Of a stretch of 64,000 nucleotides of DNA, positions 25,359-34,311 are shown in pieces. A model generated the notes under the pieces. That model did not search any database. It was not told the origin of the DNA and saw only the letters and a program-made list of their open reading frames with translations. The DNA lies in assembly GCF_020035535.1 (NCBI RefSeq), contig NZ_CP083349.1, positions 2,666,001 through 2,730,000 on the forward strand. The letters run 5' to 3'. Each line of letters begins with the position of its first letter. Positions within the stretch are counted from its first letter, which is position 1. The stretch comes from Ensifer adhaerens. GTDB taxonomy: Bacteria > Pseudomonadota > Alphaproteobacteria > Rhizobiales > Rhizobiaceae. The position numbers were made by a program, and so were the translations under genes.

Positions 25359-27611
25359 CTATCGGGCGTCGGCAAGGAACGAGGCGACGTAGACGAGCGG
25401 CGCATTCCAGTTGATGGCAATTTCATTGGATCCATAGGCTTCGATGTCGTCGGCATAACAGGTCTGCGGCGCACATCCCTTCAGGTGTTGCCGCGCCACA
25501 TCATCGACGAAGGTGGAGTTGGGACCACCGGCAAGAGAGCCCGCTGGCGGACCAGGCAGCTGCGGATCGCGCTGGTGCGCGTACCAGCGACTGTGCTGGT
25601 TCCTGGGCGCGCGCGCGCCATAGCCGGTGACATAGGATAGCGCCATGGCATTGCGGCCGAGAATATAATCCATGCCCTCGCGCACACCATCGAGAAACCC
25701 CTTCTCGCCGGAGAGGTCGAAAGCGGCCGACATAACGATGATGTTCTGCAGCATCAGCTGGTTCGATCCCCAGTCGTAGCGTCGGCCCGCAGGCCGGTAG
25801 ACGACACCGAAGGGCTCTGCCTGCTGCAGCGACAGGAAGTGCCGCGCGGTCGAAACCACCGCGTCTCGCATCAGTTCACGGTCATCGTCCGGCAAGCCCG
25901 TGCCAAAAAGCGCCAATTGCAGCCGTGCGAAGCCGGCGACGTTGCGCCAATCAAAGGCGCCGCCAGAAGACAGCGTATCCGCTGTCCAAAGCGGCGAAGC
26001 CCGCAGCACCTTGAGATAGGCTTCGTCACCGGTCGTCAGATAGAGCTCGGTCGCCGCCCAGAAGAGTTCGTCCGAAGTGCTGTCGTCGTCATAGTCACCA
26101 CCACCGGCCAGCCCGTCCGACTTTGGCGCCAGCAGCGCTGGATTGGCATTGGCCGCCACCCAGGCCTTGCGCGCGGCGGCGAGCAATCGTGCCGAGAACG
26201 TCGGATTCTGATCGGCAAAAAGCCGGGCGCCCTGGGCCGTGACGGCGGCGACGTCGAGCGTTGCCGCCGTCGACGGACGGTGGAGCGCCCGCGGTTGCGG
26301 ATCATCGCTTGGCAGCATAGGCGCTTCGGTCCAGGCGGTGTCGTGAACCTTGTGGTGCACCATGCCGGCAAGCGGCTCGCCATCCGGAACCATCATGCGC
26401 AGCAGGAACTCGAGCTCCCACCGGGCCTCGTCGAGAATGTCCGGCATGCCGTTGCCGCTTTCAGGAATGCGCGAAAGACCGTCGCGCGTCACTGGCGAAC
26501 CCGCCGCATAGACATGCCCACGCTCGTAGGCAGCAAGCAGTTGAGCCGCGGACAGCGCGCCGGTCACAGCATATTTGCCGTGGTCGCCTGCATCGTACCA
26601 ACCGCCCGAAACGTCCAGCCGATAGGAACAGGACCAGCCGCTGTAAAGCGTTGCGGCCTGTTTGCTGTCGAGGCACGGTACCGCCTTGTCGCCCTGGTTC
26701 GGCGCAACGCCGACATGGCCCGCCGACCGGGCGTAGGCCTTACCGGCGATCGACGCCTTGATCTCGATGCCGCTTCGCTGTGGATAGAACCAGGAGAGCG
26801 CATCGACGCGCAGCCGATCGTAGAGGTCGTCGCCGATCGAGAATCGATCACTCGCCCAATCGCCGGACACGAGGCGATAGCCGTCACCGGCCGTTGCGAA
26901 GGATGAAAAATCCGCGACCTGCGTTTCGACGCCCGCCGTCGGATCGAAACCGCTGGGTTGCGTCTTGCCCTTGCCGACGACCTTGTCCCTGGCGTCGAGC
27001 AATTGGAAATCGATGGGGTGCTTCGTATCGGCAATGAAGGTCGCGCGCTTCGGACCGGCGGTGAAGTAGCCAAGCTGATTGACGCGAATGGCAGGCCCTT
27101 CGCTCGCGCGCCTCGCCGCCTGCGAAACAGCACCGGTCGCGACCAGCGATACGTCGTCAAGACAGACGCGGCCGGCTTCCTCGCCCCCGAGCGGCAGCAC
27201 GAATTGGACTTCATCCGGTTCTATCGCCTCGAACTCGACGGAGAACGGGCTGCCGCCCGGCGACCCCACCGTCGTGAACTCGGCAACGGAAGTCCAGGGA
27301 TCAGCAGCCCGCTGCACCCTTGCCGCGATCGCGCGTGCCGGCTTGGCAGCGACCCTCAGCGACAGGCGATAGATGCGCCCGGGCACCAGCCTCAAACCAT
27401 TGACCCCGATGATCTGCCGCCAGACTTCTCCCCCGCTTTGGGTCTCTACGCAGAGCCGCCCACCCTCCCGCTCGAGGGTCAGCCCGTCGCTCGCCCAGAA
27501 CGTGTCTTGCCCCTTTTCGAAGTGGCCGTCGGCAATCAGCTCGGCTGCGACTGCCGGGCCTGGCAGGAAGAGCGCAGCAATTGCCGCGTGTACTATCCCG
27601 AACCTCGACAC
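25359..27611 (-). CDS. Glycoside hydrolase family 9 endoglucanase (cellulase)
   Basis: This is a 750-residue secreted protein. It has a signal peptide (MSRFGIVHAAIAALFLPGPAVAA), a CBM4/9-like N-terminal module (LIADGHFEKGQDTFWASDGLTLE through LDDVSLVAT, about 24-158), a CelD-type immunoglobulin-like domain (IRVNQLGYFTAGPKRATFIADT, about 175-260), then the GH9 (alpha/alpha)6 barrel. The catalytic base region GGWYDAGDHGKY is at about 336-347, with both Asp present. The general acid is Glu near 730 in GSNEIAINWNAPLVY. The expected calcium-site and substrate motifs (RIPESGNGMPDILDEARWELEFLL) are present. It heads a two-gene unit with the oxidoreductase at 24210. In rhizobia such enzymes could act in root entry or in processing the cell's own cellulose. 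Confidence 0.94.
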   Translation of the reverse strand: MSRFGIVHAAIAALFLPGPAVAAELIADGHFEKGQDTFWASDGLTLEREGGRLCVETQSGGEVWRQIIGVNGLRLVPGRIYRLSLRVAAKPARAIAARVQRAADPWTSVAEFTTVGSPGGSPFSVEFEAIEPDEVQFVLPLGGEEAGRVCLDDVSLVATGAVSQAARRASEGPAIRVNQLGYFTAGPKRATFIADTKHPIDFQLLDARDKVVGKGKTQPSGFDPTAGVETQVADFSSFATAGDGYRLVSGDWASDRFSIGDDLYDRLRVDALSWFYPQRSGIEIKASIAGKAYARSAGHVGVAPNQGDKAVPCLDSKQAATLYSGWSCSYRLDVSGGWYDAGDHGKYAVTGALSAAQLLAAYERGHVYAAGSPVTRDGLSRIPESGNGMPDILDEARWELEFLLRMMVPDGEPLAGMVHHKVHDTAWTEAPMLPSDDPQPRALHRPSTAATLDVAAVTAQGARLFADQNPTFSARLLAAARKAWVAANANPALLAPKSDGLAGGGDYDDDSTSDELFWAATELYLTTGDEAYLKVLRASPLWTADTLSSGGAFDWRNVAGFARLQLALFGTGLPDDDRELMRDAVVSTARHFLSLQQAEPFGVVYRPAGRRYDWGSNQLMLQNIIVMSAAFDLSGEKGFLDGVREGMDYILGRNAMALSYVTGYGARAPRNQHSRWYAHQRDPQLPGPPAGSLAGGPNSTFVDDVARQHLKGCAPQTCYADDIEAYGSNEIAINWNAPLVYVASFLADAR

Positions 27612-27885
27612 GTCCCAGCTCCCAATTGGTCAGGCCGGGCCGCAGGCGCATAAGCCCATTCACAGGCGGCCATGGACCCGGCAAGGCATGGCAACGCAGC
27701 GTTGCCGCAAACAAGTTAAGCTAGAGAAAATTTCCGGCGCGGCGACAAAAATTCGCCACCCCGAAGGCCCTCTGTGCGAGCCTGCCGAGGCTTGACGCGT
27801 CCCGGGGCGCTGATAGTTTGACCAAAGGGTAAAAAATGCGGGCGGCGAACGCCGCCTGACGAAGAACAGACCGAGGAGAACTGGA

Positions 27886-29211
27886 ATGTCGAACCGCCTC
27901 AACACCCCGAACGATCTGCGCGCCTTCTGGATGCCGTTCACCGCGAACCGGCAGTTCAAGAAGGAGCCGCGGATGTTCGTCGGCGCCAAGGACATGCACT
28001 ACACGACCCATGACGGCCGGACGGTACTGGACGGCACGGCGGGTCTGTGGTGCGTGAACGCCGGCCATTGTCGCCCGAAGATCACCGAGGCGATCCGTGC
28101 ACAGGCGGGCGAGCTCGACTATGCGCCGGCCTTCCAGCTCGGCCACCCCAAGGCCTTCGAACTGGCGAACCGCCTGGTCGACATCGCGCCCGAGGGCATG
28201 AACCATGTTCTCTACACCAACTCCGGCTCGGAATCGGTGGATACGGCGCTGAAGGTGGCACTCGCCTATCACCGCGCCAAGGGTGACGGCTCGCGCTTCC
28301 GCCTGATCGGTCGCGAGCGCGGCTATCACGGCGTCAATTTCGGCGGTATCTCGGTCGGCGGCATTGTTTCGAACCGCAAGATGTTCGGCACGCTTCTGAC
28401 CGGTGTCGACCACATGCCGCACACGCACCTGCCGGCCCAGAATGGCTTCACCCGCGGCGAGCCGGAACATGGCGGCGATATCGCAACCGAACTCGAGCGC
28501 ATCGTCACGCTGCATGACGCGTCCACCATCGCCGCCGTGATCGTCGAGCCTGTGGCCGGCTCGACCGGCGTGCTGATCCCGCCGAAGGGCTACCTGCAGA
28601 AACTGCGCGAGATTTGCACCAAGCACGGCATCCTGTTGATCTTCGACGAAGTCATCACCGGTTTCGGCCGCCTCGGCACGCCGTTTGCCGCGCAGTATTT
28701 CGACGTCAAGCCCGACATCATCACCACCGCCAAGGGCCTGACCAACGGCGTCATCCCGATGGGCGCGGTCTTCGTCACCTCCGAGATCCATGATGCCTTC
28801 ATGAATGGCCCGGAGCACATGATCGAGTTCTTCCACGGCTACACCTATTCGGGCAACCCGATCGCCTCGGCCGCCGCCCTTGGCACGCTCGACACCTACA
28901 AGGAAGAAGGCCTGCTGACGCGTGCAGCCGAGCTTGCTCCCTATTGGGAAGAAGGTCTGCACTCGCTGAGAGACTGCCCGCATGTCATCGACATCCGCAA
29001 TCTCGGCCTGATCGGTGCGATCGAACTGCAGCCGATCGCCGGCGAGCCGACCAAGCGCGCCTTCTCTGCGTTCCTGAAGGCCTACGAGAGTGGGTTGTTG
29101 ATCCGCACGACAGGCGACATCATCGCGCTGTCGCCGCCGCTGATCATCAGCAAGGCAGAAATCGACGAGCTCTTCGGCAAGCTGCGCGCCGTTCTCAAAA
29201 GCAACATCTGA
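27886..29211 (+). CDS. Omega-amino acid (beta-alanine):pyruvate aminotransferase
   Basis: This 441-residue PLP enzyme is of the class III aminotransferase fold. The N-terminal DLRAFWMPFTANRQFKKEPRM is characteristic of beta-alanine:pyruvate transaminases. The phosphate-binding segment is TNSGSESVDTALKVAL, the aromatic Tyr-His stacking element is RGYHGVNFGG, the Asp that pairs with the pyridine nitrogen is in LIFDEVITGFGR, and the Schiff-base Lys is in TTAKGLTNGVIP. GAGGAGAACTGGA precedes the ATG at 27886. Beta-alanine is a product of pyrimidine degradation, which fits the nucleobase-catabolism setting (adenine deaminase follows). Confidence 0.92.
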   Translation: MSNRLNTPNDLRAFWMPFTANRQFKKEPRMFVGAKDMHYTTHDGRTVLDGTAGLWCVNAGHCRPKITEAIRAQAGELDYAPAFQLGHPKAFELANRLVDIAPEGMNHVLYTNSGSESVDTALKVALAYHRAKGDGSRFRLIGRERGYHGVNFGGISVGGIVSNRKMFGTLLTGVDHMPHTHLPAQNGFTRGEPEHGGDIATELERIVTLHDASTIAAVIVEPVAGSTGVLIPPKGYLQKLREICTKHGILLIFDEVITGFGRLGTPFAAQYFDVKPDIITTAKGLTNGVIPMGAVFVTSEIHDAFMNGPEHMIEFFHGYTYSGNPIASAAALGTLDTYKEEGLLTRAAELAPYWEEGLHSLRDCPHVIDIRNLGLIGAIELQPIAGEPTKRAFSAFLKAYESGLLIRTTGDIIALSPPLIISKAEIDELFGKLRAVLKSNI

Positions 29212-29237
29212 TCCAGTCGCACGCCGACCGCCAAGGG

Positions 29238-29268
29238 CCCTTTCCCCGGCAACGGGGGAAGGGTTACT
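29238..29268 (+). terminator. Possible terminator after the aminotransferase gene
   Basis: CCCTTTCCCC (29238-29247) pairs with GGGGGAAGGG (29254-29263) with one G-U pair. The following TTACTCTT is only moderately T-rich. Confidence 0.5.
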
Positions 29269-29340
29269 CTTATCTGCAACACTGAAACTGCGTCCCGCCG
29301 AATTCGCATCCGGGCACGCGCATGGACCGGAGTAGCCCAC

Positions 29341-31038
29341 ATGTCCGAAGCACTGGAACGCCATATCGATCAGGGCGTCGGACGCGAGCCCGCGGATATC
29401 GTCCTGAAGGGCGGACGCTTCTTCGACCTCGTCACCGGCGAACTCGTCGCCTCCGACATCGCAATCTCCGGTGACCGCATCGTCGGCACCTTCGGCAGCT
29501 ATGAGGGCCGTGAAGAGATAGACATCACCGGCCGCATCGTCGTGCCGGGCTTCATCGACACGCACCTGCACATCGAGTCCTCGCTCGTCACGCCGCACGA
29601 ATTTGACCGCTGCGTCCTGCCGCTCGGGATCACCACCGTCGTTTGCGATCCGCACGAGATCGCCAACGTGCTCGGCACCGAGGGCATCCAGTTCTTTCTG
29701 GATTCGGCAGAGCAGACGATCATGGATATCCGCGTCCAGCTCTCCTCCTGCGTGCCGGCAACGCATCTGGAAACCTCGGGCGCTGACCTGCCTATCGAGC
29801 GACTTCTGCCCTTCCGCGACCATCCCAAGGTCATCGGCCTTGCCGAGTTCATGAATTTCCCCGGCGTCGTGCACAAGGATCCGGTCTGCCTTGCCAAGCT
29901 CGAGGCCTTCCAGGGCGCGCATATCGACGGCCACGCGCCGCTGCTGTCGGGCAAGGACCTGAACGGCTATCTCGCCGCCGGCATCCGCACCGACCATGAA
30001 TGCACCTCGGCTGAAGAAGCCATGGAGAAGATCCGCAAGGGCATGCACATCCTCGTGCGCGAGGGTTCCGTCTCCAAGGATCTGCATGCGCTGATGCCGA
30101 TCATCACCGAACGCCTGTCACCCCATCTGGCGCTCTGTACCGACGATCGCAATCCGCTCGACATCGCCGAGCAGGGTCATCTCGATCACATGATCCGCAC
30201 GGCGATATCAGCCGGCGTCGAGCCGCTGGCAATCTACCGCGCCGCCTCGATTTCGGCCGCCCGCGCCTTCGGCTTGCGCGACCGCGGCCTGGTCGCGCCC
30301 GGCTGGCGCGCCGATCTCGTGGTCATCGACAGCCTGGAGAATTGCAAGGCCGAGACGGTGTTTTCAGGTGGTCGCCGCGTCACGGACGAGCTCTTTGCCA
30401 CCCGCAACCCGGTGGCACCCGTTGGGCTCGACAGCGTCAAAGCCGGCCAGGTCCATGCCAGCGCCTTTGGCATCCCTGTCACCGATGGCGACACCTCCGT
30501 CATCGGCGTGCTGCCCGGCAAGATCATCACCGAGCACCGCCGCTACCGCCTGCCGGCTGTCGGCAACCAGACCGGCGTCGACCTCGCCCGCGATATCATC
30601 AAGGTCGCGGTGATCGAGCGCCACGGCGTCAACGGCAATCACGCCAACGGCTTCGTGCAAGGCTTCGGGCTGAAGAAGGGCGCGATCGCCTCGACCGTCG
30701 GTCACGACAGCCACAACATCTGCGTCGTCGGGGTCAACGACGAGGACATGGCGATCGCCGCCAATCGGCTGGGCGAGATCAAGGGGGGCTTCGTCGTCGT
30801 CGAGGACGGCCAGGTGACTGGCGAAATCGCCCTTCCGGTGGCGGGCCTGATGAGCCTCGAACCCTACGAGTCCGTGCGTGACACGCTGCACCATCTGCGC
30901 CACGCCGCCTTCGCGCTCGGCGCGACGCTGGAAGAGCCCTTCCTGCAGCTCGCCTTCCTGCCACTGCCGGTCATCCCGCATCTGAAGATTTCCGATCGCG
31001 GACTGGTCGATGTCGACAAGTTCATGTTGATCGGGTGA
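29341..31038 (+). CDS. ade: Adenine deaminase
   Basis: This 565-residue enzyme of the amidohydrolase superfamily converts adenine to hypoxanthine and ammonia. The metal site begins with [17 protein letters not shown] (H-x-H-x-E), followed by [23 protein letters not shown], the Asp in LCTDDRNP, and the C-terminal domain typical of the Ade type ([21 protein letters not shown]-like MSLEPYE). This is the bacterial ade/yicP type, not the adenosine-deaminase-like type. It feeds hypoxanthine to the xanthine dehydrogenase encoded at 46.3-50.1 kb. Confidence 0.96.
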   Translation: MSEALERHIDQGVGREPADIVLKGGRFFDLVTGELVASDIAISGDRIVGTFGSYEGREEIDITGRIVVPGFIDTHLHIESSLVTPHEFDRCVLPLGITTVVCDPHEIANVLGTEGIQFFLDSAEQTIMDIRVQLSSCVPATHLETSGADLPIERLLPFRDHPKVIGLAEFMNFPGVVHKDPVCLAKLEAFQGAHIDGHAPLLSGKDLNGYLAAGIRTDHECTSAEEAMEKIRKGMHILVREGSVSKDLHALMPIITERLSPHLALCTDDRNPLDIAEQGHLDHMIRTAISAGVEPLAIYRAASISAARAFGLRDRGLVAPGWRADLVVIDSLENCKAETVFSGGRRVTDELFATRNPVAPVGLDSVKAGQVHASAFGIPVTDGDTSVIGVLPGKIITEHRRYRLPAVGNQTGVDLARDIIKVAVIERHGVNGNHANGFVQGFGLKKGAIASTVGHDSHNICVVGVNDEDMAIAANRLGEIKGGFVVVEDGQVTGEIALPVAGLMSLEPYESVRDTLHHLRHAAFALGATLEEPFLQLAFLPLPVIPHLKISDRGLVDVDKFMLIG

Positions 31039-31051
31039 CTTCAGGCAGCAC

Positions 31052-31516
31052 TCAGTTGTCGGCCGCAGCCGGCGCCAGCTCCTTGCGGAAATAGACGACG
31101 CGCTCCGTTTCCTCGAAGCCAAGCGCCATATGCAGGCCCTGGCTCCTGAGATTGTCGGTCGCCGTGTCGGAGGCAAGTTCCTGGCATCCTTGCGATGTGG
31201 CCCAGCGCTCGACCGCGGTGATCAAGGCGCGCGCCACACCGCGACGGCGAAAGCCGGGCAACACATAGATCCCCTCAAGGAAACCGACAGGGGAGGTTTC
31301 GCAGCCATTGACATAGTCCCGGCGGATCGAAGCTTCGGCAAAACCGGCGGCGACGCCGGCCTGGTCTTCGCAAAGGAAGGACGCGTAGCGCTCGCTCTCG
31401 GCAAGGCAGGATTCCACCTCGGCGCGATGCTCGGCTTCCGGCGTATCCGGCCACAGCGCCAGACGCATCTCGACCCAGCGGCCGATGGTTTCACCATCCA
31501 TCAACAAAACGCGCAT
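31052..31516 (-). CDS. GNAT acetyltransferase, aminoglycoside 6'-N-acetyltransferase-like
   Basis: This 154-residue protein is of the GCN5-related fold. The acetyl-CoA motif is VLPGFRRRGVARALITAVERWA. The surrounding sequence (MRLALWPDTPEAEHRAEVE, GFAEASIRRDYVNGCETSPVGFLEGIYV, LGFEETERVVYFRK) follows the pattern of chromosomal AAC(6')-I enzymes closely. Many proteins with this pattern are annotated as aminoglycoside acetyltransferases without tested resistance, so the natural substrate is uncertain. The start ATG shares one base with the stop of the upstream GH13 gene (TGATG), so translation is coupled to a glucosidase, an odd pairing. Confidence 0.85.
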   Translation of the reverse strand: MRVLLMDGETIGRWVEMRLALWPDTPEAEHRAEVESCLAESERYASFLCEDQAGVAAGFAEASIRRDYVNGCETSPVGFLEGIYVLPGFRRRGVARALITAVERWATSQGCQELASDTATDNLRSQGLHMALGFEETERVVYFRKELAPAAADN

Positions 31517-33150
31517 CAGAGTTTTCCCGAGAAGGCCGACAGTCCGGCGAGCTGGATGCTACCGGCTTCGAGGCGCGCCGGATATCCGGGCAATTCCAGG
31601 GGTTGCACCGCAGCCGGCGGCAGAAACGCTTGCGGCTCGCGGGTGAGGTTGAAGACGAAGAGCAGGCGTTCGCCATCCTTTTCGCGAACGAAGGCCAGGA
31701 GGTCGCTGTTGCTGTCGAGGAAACGCATCGCGCCATCGCGCATCACCGACTGCGAATTGCGGAAAGCGAGCGTTGCCCGGTAGTGGTTAAGGGTCGTATC
31801 CGCGCCCGTGGCCATGGTGTCCACCGCCAGGCGGCGATGTTCTGCCGGCACTGGCAGCCACGGCTTGCCGCCAGAGAAGCCGGCATTGGTTGCCCCTTCT
31901 TCCCAGACCATCGGCGTGCGGCAGCCGTCGCGGCCCTTATACGAGGGCCAGAAGCGGATGCCATAGGGATCGCGAAGATCCTCGAAAGAGAGCTCGGCCT
32001 CCGGCAGCCCCAGTTCTTCGCCCTGATAGAGGCAGATCGACCCCCGCAGGCTGGAAAGCAGCGTGATCGCCAGACGCGCCACCCTCTCCCGCTCCGCTTC
32101 GGTTTGGGCAAAACGGCTGACATGGCGCGTCACGTCGTGGTTGGAGAAGGCCCAGCAGACCCAGCCGTCGGTAACGGCCTTCTGGAAATTCTCGACGCAG
32201 CGGCGGATATGGGCCGCGGTGAAGTCCGGGCCCAAGAGGTCGAAGGTGTAGCACATGTTGAGCTTGTCGCCGCCGCTGGTATAGGCGGCCACCGTCTTCA
32301 GCGAGCGGGCGCCGTCGCCCACCTCGCCGACGGTCATGCGGCCTTCGTAGCGGTCGAGCAGCGCCCGGAAGCGCTGGAGAAAGGCGATGTTTTCCGGCTG
32401 GCTCTTGTCATGCAGATGGTCCTGCATGCCGTAGGGATTGACGTCGGGCGCATCGTTGCTGGTGGCGTCGGGATCGGGAACAAGCGGCGGGTTGTCGCGC
32501 AGATGCTTGTCGTGGAAATAGAAGTTCACGGTGTCGAGCCGGAAGCCATCGACCCCACGGTCGAGCCAGAAGCGCGCGGCATCGAGCACCGCGTCCTGAA
32601 CATCAGGATTGTGGAAGTTGAGATCCGGCTGCGAGCCGAGGAAGTTGTGCATGTAGTACTGCTTGCGCACCCCATCCCACTCCCAGGCGGGGCCGCCGAA
32701 GATCGATAGCCAGTTGTTGGACGCCGTGCCATCCGGCTTCGGATCCGCCCAGACATACCAGTCGGCCTTGCCATTCGTGCGGCTGGAGCGGCTCTCGACG
32801 AACCAGGGATGGCGATCGGACGTGTGTGAGATCACCTGGTCGATGATCACCTTGAGGCAGAGACGGTGGGCTTCGCCAAGCATTTCGTCGAAATCGGCGA
32901 GCGTTCCGAACATTGGATCGACGTCGCAATAGTCGGAGACGTCGTAGCCCATGTCGGCCTGCGGCGAGGTGAAGAACGGCGACAGCCAGATCGCATCGAC
33001 GCCGAGAGAGGCGATATGCGGCAGCCTGCGGGTGACGCCCTTGAGATCGCCGATGCCGTCGTCGTCGGTATCCTGGAACGAGCGTGGATAGACCTGATAG
33101 ATCACCGCACCGCGCCACCAATCGTCACCCGATACCTGCCGAGACGCCAT
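31516..33150 (-). CDS. Alpha-glucosidase (GH13)
   Basis: This is a 544-residue cytoplasmic enzyme of the oligo-1,6-glucosidase/alpha-glucosidase group (GH13). The conserved regions are all present: DQVISHTSDRHPWF (region I), GVDGFRLDTVNFYFHD with the nucleophile Asp (region II), TVGEVGDG with the acid Glu (region III) and FSNHDVTRH (region IV). The start MASRQVSGDDWWRGAVIYQVYPRSFQDTD is chosen at 33150; upstream residues to 33231 are not family-like. It resembles the AglA enzymes that hydrolyse imported sucrose, maltose and trehalose. The gene is divergent from the KDG kinase gene and coupled to the GNAT gene. Confidence 0.93.
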   Translation of the reverse strand: MASRQVSGDDWWRGAVIYQVYPRSFQDTDDDGIGDLKGVTRRLPHIASLGVDAIWLSPFFTSPQADMGYDVSDYCDVDPMFGTLADFDEMLGEAHRLCLKVIIDQVISHTSDRHPWFVESRSSRTNGKADWYVWADPKPDGTASNNWLSIFGGPAWEWDGVRKQYYMHNFLGSQPDLNFHNPDVQDAVLDAARFWLDRGVDGFRLDTVNFYFHDKHLRDNPPLVPDPDATSNDAPDVNPYGMQDHLHDKSQPENIAFLQRFRALLDRYEGRMTVGEVGDGARSLKTVAAYTSGGDKLNMCYTFDLLGPDFTAAHIRRCVENFQKAVTDGWVCWAFSNHDVTRHVSRFAQTEAERERVARLAITLLSSLRGSICLYQGEELGLPEAELSFEDLRDPYGIRFWPSYKGRDGCRTPMVWEEGATNAGFSGGKPWLPVPAEHRRLAVDTMATGADTTLNHYRATLAFRNSQSVMRDGAMRFLDSNSDLLAFVREKDGERLLFVFNLTREPQAFLPPAAVQPLELPGYPARLEAGSIQLAGLSAFSGKL

Positions 33151-33324
33151 GTAAGCCCCCTGAAGACGGTCTGTCGCGCAAAGGTGTAGCGTTGCCCGGC
33201 GCCGGAGTAAACGCCATTCACCGCCACGCACGGATCGCCACCAAACAGCCGGAAACTATCTCTTGCCGTAAGCGGCCGCGCCCCTTATCCCGTCTCAGGC
33301 GAAATCTTGTGAGGAGGAAAGTCG

Positions 33325-34242
33325 TTGGCCAGAAAGATGCTTGCGATCGGGGAGTGCATGGTCGAGCTCATGCAGGCGGAAGGCGGGCTCTTGCGCAAAG
33401 GCTATGCCGGCGACACCTTCAACGCCGCCTACTATGCGCGGCTGTTCATGCCTGCCGACTGGACCGTCGCCTATTGCTCCGCCGTCGGCACCGATACGGT
33501 CTCCGACGAGATGCTCGCCTTCATGGGGGAAAAACAGATCGACACGTCGAACGTCCGCCGCATCGAAAACCGCTCCGCCGGCCTCTACATGATCCACCTG
33601 AAGGACGGCGAGCGCAGCTTCTCCTACTGGCGCTCGCACTCGGCCGCCAAGCTGCTCGCCGACGATGCGGACCATCTGCGACGCGCGATCGAAAGCTCCG
33701 ACCTCATCCTCTTCTCGGGCATCACACTGGCGATCCTTGCCCCCGATGCGGTGGAAACGCTGCTTTCGGAACTGCGCCGTGCCAAGGCGGCCGGCAAGCA
33801 AGTGGTCTTCGATCCGAACATTCGCCCGCGGCTCTGGGACGATGCCGCGCGCATGCGCAGCGCGCTGACGGACGGTGCCCGCGCCGCAAGCCTGGTGATG
33901 CCGAGTTTCGACGATGAGATCACCCATTTCGGCGACGCCTCGATCGAGGTGACGATCGCGCGCTACAAGGGCCTCGGCGCCACCAATGTGGTCGTCAAGG
34001 ATGGGGAAAAGGGTGTGACGCTCGCCTTTGGCGATGCCCCGGTTCAACACGTGCCGGCGACGCCGGTCGAGCGTGTGGTTGACACCACAAGCGCCGGCGA
34101 CAGCTTCAACGGTGCCTTCGTCGCACGGCTGGTCACAGGCGATCAGCCGCCGGAGGCAGCCGCCTTTGCGGCGAGCGTCGCCGCCGGTGTCATTGGCCAT
34201 CACGGAGCGCTGGTCGCCCGGGAAAAGCTACCTGCCGCCTGA
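33325..34242 (+). CDS. kdgK: 2-keto-3-deoxygluconate kinase (PfkB family)
   Basis: This 305-residue sugar kinase has the N-terminal MLAIGECMVELMQAEGGLLRKGYAGDTFNAAYYAR, with the GD-TFN-A pattern typical of KDG kinases. The C-terminal PfkB signature is DTTSAGDSFNGAFVARL, whose Asp is the catalytic base. It would phosphorylate 2-keto-3-deoxygluconate on the way to the Entner-Doudoroff split. The start is a TTG at 33325 because GAGGAGG lies 7 bases before it; the next ATG, four codons later, is too far from a ribosome site. A hairpin has its loop on the stop codon (34231-34250). Confidence 0.88.
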   Translation: MARKMLAIGECMVELMQAEGGLLRKGYAGDTFNAAYYARLFMPADWTVAYCSAVGTDTVSDEMLAFMGEKQIDTSNVRRIENRSAGLYMIHLKDGERSFSYWRSHSAAKLLADDADHLRRAIESSDLILFSGITLAILAPDAVETLLSELRRAKAAGKQVVFDPNIRPRLWDDAARMRSALTDGARAASLVMPSFDDEITHFGDASIEVTIARYKGLGATNVVVKDGEKGVTLAFGDAPVQHVPATPVERVVDTTSAGDSFNGAFVARLVTGDQPPEAAAFAASVAAGVIGHHGALVAREKLPAA

Positions 34243-34250
34243 GCGGCAGG
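34231..34250 (+). repeat. Hairpin centred on the kdgK stop codon
   Basis: CCTGCCGC (34231-34238) and GCGGCAGG (34243-34250) form a perfect 8-bp stem with the loop CTGA, which contains the TGA stop. No T run follows, so it looks more like an mRNA 3'-end stabilising element than a terminator. Confidence 0.55.
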
Positions 34251-34311
34251 ATCGCGTTGCTGGATATAGGATGCGGGCGGAAAACCGCACACGCTTTTCC
34301 TCATCCCGCGC

